DNA from: Chloroflexota bacterium
GTDB lineage: Bacteria > Chloroflexota > Limnocylindria > Limnocylindrales > CSP1-4
DNA length: 20,278 nt
Direction of reading: 5' to 3'
Assembly (NCBI GenBank): GCA_015661135.1
Contig: JACVXW010000075.1
Location: forward strand, 1-20,278
Of the stretch, positions 1 to 7,205 are shown one piece after another. The notes under the pieces were generated by a model. The model was not told the DNA's origin. It saw only the letters and a program-made list of their open reading frames with translations, and ran no database searches. The position numbers were made by a program, and so were the translations under genes. Within the stretch, counting starts at the first letter, position 1; each line of letters begins with the position of its first letter.

Positions 1-892
1 TCGTGCGCGCTCGAAGCGCGCCCAGGACCGGCTCGACTTTCGTGGCCCCGCTCGCCACGCCGATCGTCACGGGAACATCGGCCAGGCGGCGCGCATCGAA
101 GGCGATCGTCCTCCGCCGGAGCAACTCTCCGACGAACCGGCCTTCGAGATCGAACGGCGCGATCAGGAGCTCGCCGACGGCCCGGCCCGCCTCGAGCTCG
201 CGGATGACCGCGGGGCCGACCGCCGCCTCGCTCCAGGCGGGTCCACCGATCCCGACGACGGCGACGTCGAGGCGGTCCCAGAGCGCGGTGACCTCACGGA
301 TCCCGGCATGGGCACAAAGCGCATCGCGGGTCGAGGCATCGTCGAGCAGCCCGGGCGCCAGGAGCCCGTGCGCCGTCGCGCCGAGTGCATCGGCGATGCG
401 CCGGAACGGTTCGCGGCCGCCCGTGCCGCCCCAGAAGCCGCCGCACAGGGGCACCACGGTCGCCGCGACCGGGACGGCAGCGTCCTCCATCGACGCGGCC
501 AGCGATGCGATCGACGAGCCGTCCCCGATGCCCACGACCATGCCGTCCCGGACCGCGGCCGTCAGCACCTCGGCCGCCAGCGGGCCCACGCGGCGCCGGG
601 TCATCTCGTCCGAATCCGCGAAGGTCGGGGCGAGGTGGACGGCCCGGAGGGCGAACCGGCGCTGCAGTTCCGCCGCGACGCGATCCGGACCCCCGACCCG
701 ATCGACGATCCGGATCTCGACGACGCCCTGCGCCCGGGCCAGTTTGAGGAGCTTCGACACGTGCGGCCGCGTCACGCCGAGACTTCGGGCAATCGCGTCC
801 TGCGTGTCGCCCAGCTCGTAGTAGAGGCGGCTCACCCGGACGAGCGTCGCGATGTCCGGCCCGGACCTCGTCACGCCCAGACTCTCGGGCAT
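1..892 (-). CDS. SorC/DeoR-type sugar-binding transcriptional regulator, partial (C-terminus beyond window)
   Basis: The frame is open from the ATG at 892 to the left edge (297 codons) and gives a coherent SorC-family protein. The N-terminus (about residues 21-60) is a helix-turn-helix: VSRLYYELGDTQDAIARSLG, followed by a recognition helix VTRPHVSKLLKLAR. The rest matches the SorC effector domain, with the phosphate-loop-like VGIGDGSSIASLA, then VVPLCGGFWGGT and VGIGGPAW. Members of this family usually bind a phosphorylated sugar and repress or activate an adjacent catabolic operon. Some 20-30 residues of the C-terminus probably lie outside the window. No Shine-Dalgarno precedes 892 and there is no other in-frame start between it and the promoter; a GTG at residue 7 is possible. 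It is divergent from the amidohydrolase at 1018, which is a natural candidate target. The effector cannot be read from the sequence. Confidence 0.85.
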   Translation of the reverse strand, partial: MPESLGVTRSGPDIATLVRVSRLYYELGDTQDAIARSLGVTRPHVSKLLKLARAQGVVEIRIVDRVGGPDRVAAELQRRFALRAVHLAPTFADSDEMTRRRVGPLAAEVLTAAVRDGMVVGIGDGSSIASLAASMEDAAVPVAATVVPLCGGFWGGTGGREPFRRIADALGATAHGLLAPGLLDDASTRDALCAHAGIREVTALWDRLDVAVVGIGGPAWSEAAVGPAVIRELEAGRAVGELLIAPFDLEGRFVGELLRRRTIAFDARRLADVPVTIGVASGATKVEPVLGALRART

Positions 893-921
893 CGACGGCC
901 GCGTCGAGGGCTTGGCACATC

Positions 922-940
922 TGCACGATTCATGTGTGCA
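922..940. promoter_or_regulatory. Candidate SorC operator (inverted repeat)
   Basis: TGCAC (922-926) and GTGCA (936-940) form a 5-bp inverted repeat with a 9-base spacer. A second, nested pair, CACAT (916-920) and ATGTG (932-936), overlaps it. The site covers about +5 to +24 of the predicted regulator transcript, a typical place for autorepression. That the SorC-type protein binds here is inference. Confidence 0.4.
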
Positions 941-951
941 TTCACTCGGCC

Positions 952-980
952 ATGATCGGCCTGGCAGCGCGGGCTGTCAA
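952..980 (-). promoter_or_regulatory. Sigma-70-like promoter of the SorC-type regulator
   Basis: On the minus strand, TTGACA (975-980, a perfect -35 box) is followed after exactly 17 bases by GATCAT (952-957, 4 of 6 matches to the -10 consensus). Transcription would start near 945 and run into the regulator gene. This is the only full -35/-10 pair I found in the window. Confidence 0.6.
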
Positions 981-1005
981 CGACGCCGACCGCCCGTCGG
1001 TCGGC

Positions 1006-1011
1006 TACCCT
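1006..1011 (+). promoter_or_regulatory. -10 box, leaderless start of the amidohydrolase
   Basis: TACCCT ends 6 bases before the ATG at 1018. There is no Shine-Dalgarno, so the mRNA probably begins at or next to the start codon. No clear -35 box is seen. Confidence 0.5.
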
Positions 1012-1017
1012 CCGGGC

Positions 1018-2259
1018 ATGCCCACCGACCTCGCCCTCGTCCGAGCCGGCCGGCTGCTCGATCCTGCCACCGGGGCTGTCGAGCGCGACCGGTCCCTCGT
1101 GGTCCGCGACGGCGTGATCGAGGCCGTCCTCGGGCCAGATGAGCCGGGCCCCGGCCCCGAGACGCACCGGCTGGTGGACCTCTCGGGCCTCACCGTGATC
1201 CCCGGGCTGATCGATGCGCACGCGCATCTCGTCGGCGACCTGGAGAACTCCGCCATCCCCGCGCTCAACGCATCCGCCGAATCGGAGCTGAACGCCGGGA
1301 TCCGGCACGCCCTCGAGACGCTCCGCGCCGGCGTCACCAGCGTCCGTGACGTCGGCACCTATCACGGGTTGCTCGATATCGAACTGCGGGCACGGATCGG
1401 GCGTGGGGAGGTGCCCGGGCCCCGGATGCAGTGCGCCGGCGCGATGCTCACGAGGCCGGGCGGGGGCGGCGAAGTGACCGGGGAGGCCGGCATCGACATC
1501 CCGGCGTCGCTCCGCCAGGGCGTCGTGCGCGACCCCGCCGAAGTACGTCGCACGGTGCATCGACTGATCGAGGCGGGAGCCGATGTCATCAAGCTGATCG
1601 TCACCGGGGCGGTCCTCACCCGCGGGACGAAGGTGGACGACGTCGAGCTGCCCGGGCCGATGATCAGGGCCGCCGTGGAGGCCGCCACCGAGCGCGGGGT
1701 CTTCGTGGCTGCCCATGCCCACGGGGCCCGGGGCATCCAGATCGCGGCTGAGTGCGGCGTCCGGTCAATCGAGCACGGCTCGCTCCTGGACGACGCCGGC
1801 ATCGCGGCGATGCTCGCCCACGGAACGTGGCTGGTCGCCGACGTCTACGACGGCGACTGGATCGACGAGACCGGCCGGCGGGAGGGCTGGCCGGCCGAGA
1901 CGCTGGCCAAGAACGCGGCCACCACCGAGGCCCAGCGAAACGGGTTCAGCCGTGCCCTCGCGGCCGGCGTCCGGATGGCGTTCGGGACGGACAGCGGCGT
2001 CTATCCGCATCCGTTCGTGGCCCGCCAGTTCCCGATCATGGTCCGTTTCGGTATGTCGCCGCTCGAGGCGATCCGCGCCGCGACCGTCGATGCGGCCGAG
2101 CTGATGGGTTGGTCGGATCGGGTCGGCACGCTCGCGGCCGGTCGATTCGCGGATCTGGTGGCCCTTGCCGGCGACCCGACGGCCGACATCTCGTTGCTCG
2201 GTTCGCCGATCGTGGTGATGAAGGGCGGCGTGGTGGTCCGGGACGATCGCCTCGCGTAA
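1018..2259 (+). CDS. Metal-dependent amidohydrolase family protein (imidazolonepropionase/prolidase-like)
   Basis: A 413-aa cytoplasmic hydrolase of the amidohydrolase superfamily. Metal ligands can be placed: H68 and H70 (VIPGLIDAHAHL), probable carboxylated K192 (DVIKLIVTGAV), H233 (AAHAHG), H253 (IEHGS) and D325 (FGTDSG). The C-terminal composite domain contains the standard MGWSDRVGTLAAGRFADLV. The HAHG...IEHG spacing is that of the imidazolonepropionase-related and Xaa-Pro dipeptidase-like amidohydrolases; the substrate cannot be named. I chose the ATG at 1018 and not the in-frame ATG at 934, because homology begins there, a -10 box sits just before it, and the longer version would run through the divergent promoter. 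Complete in length and motifs. Divergent from the SorC-type regulator, which may control it. Confidence 0.9.
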   Translation: MPTDLALVRAGRLLDPATGAVERDRSLVVRDGVIEAVLGPDEPGPGPETHRLVDLSGLTVIPGLIDAHAHLVGDLENSAIPALNASAESELNAGIRHALETLRAGVTSVRDVGTYHGLLDIELRARIGRGEVPGPRMQCAGAMLTRPGGGGEVTGEAGIDIPASLRQGVVRDPAEVRRTVHRLIEAGADVIKLIVTGAVLTRGTKVDDVELPGPMIRAAVEAATERGVFVAAHAHGARGIQIAAECGVRSIEHGSLLDDAGIAAMLAHGTWLVADVYDGDWIDETGRREGWPAETLAKNAATTEAQRNGFSRALAAGVRMAFGTDSGVYPHPFVARQFPIMVRFGMSPLEAIRAATVDAAELMGWSDRVGTLAAGRFADLVALAGDPTADISLLGSPIVVMKGGVVVRDDRLA

Positions 2260-2292
2260 CGCTGAGGCCCGGGGCTGGCGACGGAGCCGAGC

Positions 2293-2874
2293 TCAGGCCC
2301 GGGGCGGGCCCGCGGCGGCCCGCAACTCCGCCTTGTAGGCCCGCTTGCCGGCCTGGTAGCGGGCGAGCGCCTCGGGCGAGTCAACGTCGCCGAGGGTCGG
2401 ATAGGTCGGCAGAACCTCGGCCATCCCCGGCAGGTCCACGCCAAGTCGCCTGGCGAGGATCGCCAGCATCCCCTGGACCTTCATGTCACCGAACCCCGGC
2501 AGCGCCTTCAGCCGCGCCCGCAGGTCCGGCCCATCCGCCGCATCGCGCCAGATCCGCCCGGCGTCGTTGCCGTACCGCTCGGCCACGACGGCGCATAGCG
2601 CCTGGACCTTGCCGGCCATGGAGCCCGGGAACCGGTGAAGGGCGGGTCGGTCGCGAAACACGCGGTCCAGCTCCGACGGATCCATGGCGCCGATCCGCCC
2701 GGCATCGAGATGTCCGAGGCGGGCGCGCAGCTCGAGCGGGCCCGAGAACGCCTTCTGGACGGTGACCTGTTGGTCCAGCGCGTAGCCGATCAGGAGCGCG
2801 AGCGGCTCCTCGACGAGGAACCGATCAGCGGCATCGTTGCCGGTGAAGTGAAGGCGATCGCTGGAGTTGGACAT
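2293..2874 (-). CDS. HhH-GPD family protein (DNA glycosylase-like, TIGR03252 type)
   Basis: A 193-aa protein of the helix-hairpin-helix GPD superfamily, related to base-excision DNA glycosylases. It matches the small uncharacterised subgroup common in actinobacteria and chloroflexota: LIGYALDQQVTVQKAFSGP near the N-terminus, LHRFPGSMAGKVQAL in the middle, and the HhH hairpin LPGFGDMKVQGMLAILARR followed by GVDLPG. The subgroup usually lacks a demonstrated activity, so a repair role is family-based inference. The ATG at 2874 was preferred to the upstream in-frame ATG at 2940 because the alignment begins there and a TACCAT -10 box lies 7 bases upstream. It converges with the amidohydrolase, 33 bases away. 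Full length, no oddities. Confidence 0.85.
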   Translation of the reverse strand: MSNSSDRLHFTGNDAADRFLVEEPLALLIGYALDQQVTVQKAFSGPLELRARLGHLDAGRIGAMDPSELDRVFRDRPALHRFPGSMAGKVQALCAVVAERYGNDAGRIWRDAADGPDLRARLKALPGFGDMKVQGMLAILARRLGVDLPGMAEVLPTYPTLGDVDSPEALARYQAGKRAYKAELRAAAGPPRA

Positions 2875-2881
2875 GGCCGCG

Positions 2882-2887
2882 ATGGTA
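2882..2887 (-). promoter_or_regulatory. -10 box, leaderless start of the HhH-GPD gene
   Basis: TACCAT on the minus strand ends 7 bases before the ATG at 2874, with no Shine-Dalgarno between. Confidence 0.5.
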
Positions 2888-3178
2888 CCGGAGCGGCGGC
2901 CAGGGTGAGCCGTCAGGGGGCTTGCGGGCGGGTATACCATGCTCGCAAGAGGAGGTTGCCTCCACCGATGACGGGACAGTACCGCTCCCCGGCTCCCGAG
3001 TCCGGACGCAGGCGCGCGACCCAGCGGGTCCAGAGCCTCGCGATCACCGCGGATGTCAGTCGCGGCTCGAGCAACCTTGCCTCGGTCCCCCGCGCGGGGA
3101 ACATCAGCACGGAGACCCGCGCTGGCAGACCAGCGTGATCCGGGGTCGACGGGCTGGACCGCCGCCGGACATGATCCT
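2888..3178. other. Intergenic region with hairpins, possible small transcript
   Basis: No recognisable protein is encoded here on either strand. A 9-bp stem pairs CTTGCGGGC (2921-2929) with GCTCGCAAG (2941-2949). On the plus strand its loop contains TACCAT (2934-2939), the same -10 hexamer used by two genes in this window. It is followed by AAGAGGAGG (2947-2955) and a second hairpin, GGAGG-TTG-CCTCC (2951-2963). A 56-codon ORF begins at the ATG at 2968, 12 bases after the Shine-Dalgarno-like stretch, but its arginine-, serine- and proline-rich product looks like background. The region could make a small RNA, a short peptide or nothing. It matches no riboswitch, T-box, SRP RNA or RNase P RNA core that I know. 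Confidence 0.3.
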
Positions 3179-3212
3179 CAAAGAAGCCCCGCGCCCACGA
3201 CGAGCGCGGGGC
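3179..3212 (-). terminator. Rho-independent terminator of the ybaK-type gene
   Basis: On the minus strand a perfect 9-bp GC stem, GCCCCGCGC / GCGCGGGGC (3204-3212 with 3186-3194, 9-base loop), is followed at once by TTCTTT. It lies about 45 bases past the stop codon at 3257. Confidence 0.75.
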
Positions 3213-3256
3213 ATGCGATTCTCGAGACCGGATCGCGCACCGCCGCCCGCGGCGCC

Positions 3257-3772
3257 TCACGGATCAGCAGGGTCGCCTCGTGAGATCGAGCCAATGAGCG
3301 CTCTGGTGACCCTGACCAGGTCGGCCGGTGCCAGCTCGACCTGGAGGCCGCGGCGGCCGGCCGAGACGAAGACCGTGGCGTTGCCGATCGCGTCCTGCTC
3401 GAGCACCGTCGGGAGCCGGCGGCGGACCCCGATGGGGCTGATCCCGCCGACGACGTAGCCGGTCGCCCGCTCGGCGGTCGCCGGATCGGCGAGGTCTGCC
3501 CGCCGACCATCGAGCGCGGCCGCGAGGCGCTTGAGATCCAGCGTCCGATCCACCGGCACGATGGCGAGGACGGGCGACCCGTCTACGGTTGCCACGAGCG
3601 TCTTGCAGATTCGACCCGGGGAGATGCCGAGGGCCGTCGCGGCATCGAGGCCGTATGCCGGCCGGTCCTCTCGGGCTCTGCCATGGCGTTCGGCCGCCAC
3701 GTAGTCGTGGACCACGTGGGCAACGCCGGATCGTCGCAACCAGTCCGTCGCCCGTGTGCCCCGTGCGCTCAT
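3257..3772 (-). CDS. ybaK: YbaK/EbsC-family aminoacyl-tRNA deacylase
   Basis: A 171-aa cytoplasmic protein of the YbaK/prolyl-tRNA synthetase-associated domain family, which hydrolyses mischarged tRNA (Cys-tRNA(Pro) for classical YbaK). Diagnostic features are the LGISPGRICKTLVATVDG segment with conserved K57, LAIVPVDRTLDLKRLAAAL, and the glycine-rich GYVVGGISPIGVRRRLPTVL at 105-124. Length fits the family (about 155-170). The exact mischarged amino acid is not decidable from this. The ATG at 3772 is supported by a TACGAT -10 box 6 bases upstream, so it is likely leaderless. A much longer frame open on this strand up to 4891 is the antisense shadow of the helicase and does not extend this gene. 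Followed by a strong terminator. Confidence 0.9.
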   Translation of the reverse strand: MSARGTRATDWLRRSGVAHVVHDYVAAERHGRAREDRPAYGLDAATALGISPGRICKTLVATVDGSPVLAIVPVDRTLDLKRLAAALDGRRADLADPATAERATGYVVGGISPIGVRRRLPTVLEQDAIGNATVFVSAGRRGLQVELAPADLVRVTRALIGSISRGDPADP

Positions 3773-3778
3773 CGGCGC

Positions 3779-3784
3779 ATCGTA
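3779..3784 (-). promoter_or_regulatory. -10 box, leaderless start of the ybaK-type gene
   Basis: TACGAT on the minus strand, 6 bases before the ATG at 3772. It is back to back with the helicase promoter (TATCCT at 3820-3825). Confidence 0.5.
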
Positions 3785-3819
3785 CGGGAGCGTCCGCGCG
3801 CGATTGGCCGCCGATCCGG

Positions 3820-3825
3820 TATCCT
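3820..3825 (+). promoter_or_regulatory. -10 box of the DEAD-box helicase gene
   Basis: TATCCT on the plus strand gives a leader of about 60 bases that ends in GGAG (3884-3887), 5 bases before the TTG start at 3893. The leader contains the short stem CGCGACCGCG and no larger structure that I can defend. Confidence 0.4.
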
Positions 3826-3892
3826 CGGCGCGCCCGCATGACGTCCCCGCGCCCTGGGGCGTGGACCGCGACCGCGGCGACCTGGAGACAGT

Positions 3893-5155
3893 TTGACCTT
3901 CGAACCGCTCGGCCTGTCGGCCGATCTCATCCGGATGGTGGCCGAGGAAGGCTACACGGAGCCCACGCCGGTGCAGGCGGCCGCGATCCCTCACGTGCTC
4001 GCAGGCCGCGACGTCCTCGCGGCCGCGCAGACCGGGACCGGCAAGACCGCCGCGTTCGTCCTGCCGATCCTGGATCGGCTGCGCAAGCATGCCAACACCT
4101 CGTTCTCGCCGGCCCGCCACCCGGTCCGCGCGCTGATCCTCGTCCCCACCCGGGAGCTCGCGATGCAGGTGGACGATAGCGTCCACACCTACGGGCGGAC
4201 GGTGCCGCTCCGGCCGACCGTCGTCTTCGGCGGCGTGCCGATCGAGCCGCAGACGAAGGAGCTCCGGGCAGGCGTCGAGATCCTCGTCGCGACGCCGGGG
4301 CGGCTGCTGGATCACGTGGGCCAGAAGACGGTCAACCTTGGGCAGGTCGAGATCCTCGTCCTGGACGAGGCGGACCGGATGCTCGACATGGGCTTCCTGC
4401 CGGACATCCAGAAGATCATCGCCCTGCTCCCGGCCCGGCGCCAGAACCTGATGTTCTCGGCGACGTTCTCGGACGACATCCTGCGCCTGTCCGGCAGCAT
4501 CCTGCGGGATCCGGCAACCGTCGAGGTCGCGGCCCGCAACATCGCCGCGGAATCGGTCCGCCAGCTGGTCTACCCGGTGGATCGGGATCGCAAGGAAGCG
4601 TTGCTCGCGCACCTCATCGCCAAGGAGGACTGGCGCCAGGTCCTCGTCTTCACCCGGACCAAGATCGGCGCATCGCGCCTCGCCTCCTACCTGGACCGGC
4701 GCGGCCTGGAGGCCGTCGCGATCCACTCGGACCGAACGCAGCCGGAACGGACGCGCGCCCTCGAGGGCTTCAAGGCCGGTGACATCCGGGTGCTCGTCGC
4801 GACCGATGTCGCCGCCCGGGGTCTGGACATCGAGGATCTGCCGCACGTCGTGAACTTCGAGCTCCCGTGGCAGGCCCAGGATTACATCCACCGGATCGGA
4901 CGGACCGGACGGGCCGGCGCAACCGGCGACGCCGTCAGCCTGGTCTCCATCGACGAAACGGACCTGCTCCGGGGCGTCCAGCGGTTGCTCAAGCAGGCGA
5001 TTCCGTGGACGGTCGAGGAGGGCTTCGTGCCGGATCGGAACGCCGAACCGCAGCCGCTCCGCGGCGGGCCGCCCGAGGGCCGGCCCTCACGCGGCCACCA
5101 TTACGCACACCGGAACGCCGGCCGCCCGCACTCCGGGAGCGGCGCCCGGCATTGA
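3893..5155 (+). CDS. DEAD-box ATP-dependent RNA helicase (RhlE-like)
   Basis: A 420-aa RNA helicase that remodels RNA duplexes. All superfamily 2 motifs are present in order: Q motif (FEPLGLSADLI...GYTEPTPVQAAAIP), I (AAQTGTGKTAAF), Ia (PTRELAMQV), Ib (TPGRLLD), II (VLDEADRMLDMGF), III (MFSATFSDDI), IV (VLVFTRTKIGASRLA), V (ATDVAARGLDI) and VI (HRIGRTGRAG). The core is followed by a short basic, glycine/histidine/arginine-rich tail, as in RhlE-type enzymes, which probably binds RNA loosely. The start is TTG with GGAG spaced 5 bases. The gene is divergent from ybaK and converges with the unknown gene ending at 5201. Such helicases often act in ribosome assembly or mRNA decay in the cold; which one applies here is unknown. 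Confidence 0.95.
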   Translation: MTFEPLGLSADLIRMVAEEGYTEPTPVQAAAIPHVLAGRDVLAAAQTGTGKTAAFVLPILDRLRKHANTSFSPARHPVRALILVPTRELAMQVDDSVHTYGRTVPLRPTVVFGGVPIEPQTKELRAGVEILVATPGRLLDHVGQKTVNLGQVEILVLDEADRMLDMGFLPDIQKIIALLPARRQNLMFSATFSDDILRLSGSILRDPATVEVAARNIAAESVRQLVYPVDRDRKEALLAHLIAKEDWRQVLVFTRTKIGASRLASYLDRRGLEAVAIHSDRTQPERTRALEGFKAGDIRVLVATDVAARGLDIEDLPHVVNFELPWQAQDYIHRIGRTGRAGATGDAVSLVSIDETDLLRGVQRLLKQAIPWTVEEGFVPDRNAEPQPLRGGPPEGRPSRGHHYAHRNAGRPHSGSGARH

Positions 5156-5200
5156 CAGTCGACCGCAGGGGGCTGATCGCCGACCCGGACGAGGGCGGGA

Positions 5201-5713
5201 TCAGGAGAGCGGGCGGCCCGCCGCGGTGAGGAATCGGGCACCCGGGAAGTAGTGCCCCAGATCGATGTCCGCGGCGACACGCTCGACCGTGTAGCGGTTC
5301 ACGAACGCGTGCGGTCGCTCCACGCGGCCGGCGTCGGGCTGGTTCGCGAGCTCCACGCGGACGTCGCGGAGGAGGATGAACGGCCCGCCGGGTCGGGAGA
5401 GGGCACGACCGGGGTCGAATCCGGGCACGGTCGGCAACTCCCCGGTGATCCTGTACGGCCCGGCGTCGAGCTCCACGGCATGCCAGGTCGCGTGGATCGG
5501 AAGCTCCAAAAGGTCCGCACAGACCAGCAGGAGATCGTCGGGCTCCAGGCGCATCTTCAGCGTCCGCTCGGCCGGTCCGCCGGCGATCGGGTAGAGCGTC
5601 GCCCGATCCAGGTCCACGCCGCGCTCGTTCTCGAGGCCGGCGCGCATTGCCCATGGCTGGGCGACAGCCCCACTCACGATGCCCCCGACGGTAAAAGCTT
5701 CGACCTGGTTCAT
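5201..5713 (-). CDS. Unrecognised 170-aa protein
   Basis: I do not recognise the family. The frame starts at the ATG at 5713, preceded by GGGGG eight bases away, and gives a well-composed soluble protein: no signal peptide, no membrane segment, no cysteine cluster. It begins MNQVEAFTVGGIVSGAVAQP and has a run of hydrophobic strands (LLLVCADLLELPIHATWHAV), then YRITGELPTVPGFDPGRAL, FILLRDVRVEL and a C-terminal VERVAADIDLGHYFPGARFL. The ITGELPTVPGFDP segment resembles a motif I have seen in short conserved proteins of chloroflexota, but I cannot name it. The alternating strand pattern suggests an all-beta or alpha/beta fold. It lies downstream of the truncated beta-lactamase-like gene on the same strand, about 200 bases away, and may be cotranscribed. 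Confidence 0.7.
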   Translation of the reverse strand: MNQVEAFTVGGIVSGAVAQPWAMRAGLENERGVDLDRATLYPIAGGPAERTLKMRLEPDDLLLVCADLLELPIHATWHAVELDAGPYRITGELPTVPGFDPGRALSRPGGPFILLRDVRVELANQPDAGRVERPHAFVNRYTVERVAADIDLGHYFPGARFLTAAGRPLS

Positions 5714-5915
5714 GACTCGTTCCCCCAGCGGTCGGAGTTGAGCATCGGCGCCTGCGGGGCGGCGCGCCAGCCCCATATGTACGGGGTGGACCGCGGTGGT
5801 GGTACCGACGGATGCGAATCCGTTTCCCGCCGGCAACGACCGCCAGGAGGTCACGCAGGACCATCGTCGGATCGAAACGGCTCTGGTTGGTGACGATCGC
5901 GATGGCGATCCCCTC

Positions 5916-7112
5916 CTACGGGAACCAGCGCATGGCACTCCGTGCGCCGACAAGCCGCCCGGAGTGCCCGTACGAGACCCGGCCGTCGATCGTGAAGACC
6001 TGGACGCCAAGGCCGTACGGATAGGGCGGGTCCAGTTTCTGTGTGACCTCGGCGTCCGCGAGCATTGCCGCAAGCAGGTCGGGCCGCAGCACGTACCCGC
6101 CATACAGGGCCCGGGCCCAGCGCGCCAGGTCGCGGGCACTGGCGGCCACGGAGCCGGCCGCTCCGGCGGCCGTCGTGATCGCCGTGAACGGCCGGATATC
6201 GGTGCCGTCCGTGACATCGCGAGGCACGGCGTCGAGACGGCCCGACGAGTAGCGATACGAAGTCGGGAGCTGCGACACGGGCGCCTCGAGTCCCTGGTAG
6301 GACGCGCTGCCGAAACCGAGCGGTTCGAAAAACCGATCGCGAAACTCAGCGGCAAGGGTTCGCCCGGTCAGATCCTCCGCGATCAACCCAAGCAGGACGT
6401 AGTTGGTGTTCGCGTAGTTGTAGCCCTCGCCCGGCGGAGCGACGGGCCGGCCGGCGTAGGCAAGGACCGCCTCCGATGTCCAGATTGCGGTTGGCTCCGC
6501 CCGGACCGCGCGGTCCAGGGCGGGACTGATGAGGTAGTCGCGGAGTCCGCTGGTGTGGTCGAGGAGCATCCGGATCGTGATTCGGGAGTCGATCGCGGCG
6601 CCACCGACGAGCGTCGAAGGGAGCAGTGCCGCGACGCTATCGTCGAGCGCCAGGTGGCCCTCCTCAACGAGGAGGAGGATCTCGGCGGCGAGGAAGGTCT
6701 TGCTGATCGACGCGACCGCGAACGGCGTGGCCGGTGTCAGGGCGCGGCCACTCGCCAGGTCCGCAACGCCGGCAACGCCCGTCCACTGCCGTCCGTCCGG
6801 GAAGAGCACGCTGGCCACGATGCCCGGTGCGGCGAGCTCGGCACGGCCGGCGTTGAGGGCTGCCTGGAGCCGGGGCACGATCCCGCTCCGGTCGATGCTC
6901 GACGGGACGAACGGCGCACCCGTCGGCAACGGCGGCGAGGGCGAGGCCGCGGGCGCGGTGCTCTGGCTCGCTGCCGCGGTCGGGGACGCGACCGCAAGCC
7001 CGGTCGGCGCCGGACCGTCCGAGGAAGGAGGCATGCCGGCCCAGACGGCGAACGCGCCGGATCCCATGACCGCGGCGACGGCCAGCGCGATCAGGCGTGG
7101 TCGACGGAGCAC
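5916..7112 (-). CDS. Secreted class C beta-lactamase-fold serine hydrolase, cut short by an in-frame amber codon
   Basis: A 398-aa product of the class C beta-lactamase/D-Ala-D-Ala carboxypeptidase/EstB superfamily. Residues 5-26 are a hydrophobic export signal or anchor, 28-66 an Ala/Pro/Ser-rich linker, and the rest the catalytic domain: S135-I-S-K138 nucleophile motif, Y233-A-N235, and H383-S-G385 in place of KTG. It probably acts outside the membrane on peptides, esters or beta-lactams. The GTG at 7112 follows GGAGG by 10 bases; a TTG at 7121 is closer. After RSAMRWFP a TAG (5916-5918) ends the frame, but the same frame continues with conserved family sequence (EGIAIAIVTNQSRFDP, then MVLRDLLAVV) down to about 5835. 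The last strands and helix of the fold are thus cut off. One G-to-T change (GAG to TAG) would explain it. No stop occurs at the expected natural end either; the frame stays open to 4989. Probably inactive unless read through or a sequence error. Confidence 0.8.
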   Translation of the reverse strand: MLRRPRLIALAVAAVMGSGAFAVWAGMPPSSDGPAPTGLAVASPTAAASQSTAPAASPSPPLPTGAPFVPSSIDRSGIVPRLQAALNAGRAELAAPGIVASVLFPDGRQWTGVAGVADLASGRALTPATPFAVASISKTFLAAEILLLVEEGHLALDDSVAALLPSTLVGGAAIDSRITIRMLLDHTSGLRDYLISPALDRAVRAEPTAIWTSEAVLAYAGRPVAPPGEGYNYANTNYVLLGLIAEDLTGRTLAAEFRDRFFEPLGFGSASYQGLEAPVSQLPTSYRYSSGRLDAVPRDVTDGTDIRPFTAITTAAGAAGSVAASARDLARWARALYGGYVLRPDLLAAMLADAEVTQKLDPPYPYGLGVQVFTIDGRVSYGHSGRLVGARSAMRWFP

Positions 7113-7151
7113 GGACGGCAAGCCTCCATACGGGTCGCGGACGATGATGCG

Positions 7152-7157
7152 ACGATA
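7152..7157 (-). promoter_or_regulatory. Candidate -10 box of the beta-lactamase-fold gene
   Basis: TATCGT on the minus strand, 39 bases before the GTG at 7112, gives a short leader containing GGAGG. It fits the pattern of the leadered genes here, but a TANNNT match is weak evidence by itself. Confidence 0.3.
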
Positions 7158-7205
7158 CCGCGACTCGCCCGACGTTCGAGGTCGGCGGCAGCAGCGGAGG
7201 ACGGC

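Noticed and set aside
294..926. 210-codon minus-strand ORF over the SorC region
   Set aside because: Arg/Gly-rich nonsense; another frame on the same strand gives a clear SorC-family protein.
934..1017. Upstream ATG for the first amidohydrolase
   Set aside because: The extra 28 residues have no family similarity and span the divergent promoters; the -10 box at 1006 implies a start at 1018.
2969..3000. T-box-like sequence (GGGACAGTACCGC) in the 2.9-3.2 kb gap
   Set aside because: It lacks the invariant TGGNACC core, no specifier stem is seen, and no downstream synthetase or amino-acid gene lies on that strand.
2913..3260. 115-codon minus-strand ORF in the gap after the ybaK-type gene
   Set aside because: It runs through the terminator hairpin and has no recognisable domain or ribosome site.
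3257..4891. Open frame of 544 codons on the minus strand that includes the ybaK-type gene
   Set aside because: Everything upstream of 3772 is the antisense shadow of the DEAD-box helicase, with Asp/Arg/Gly-rich sequence of no family. Only the last 171 codons are a real gene.
5796..7205. N-terminal extension of the GreA fusion (frame open for 883 codons)
   Set aside because: It is antisense to the beta-lactamase-fold gene and has low-complexity Arg/Gly/Asp composition. A perfect GGAGG and GTG occur at 7196-7208, where homology-like sequence begins.
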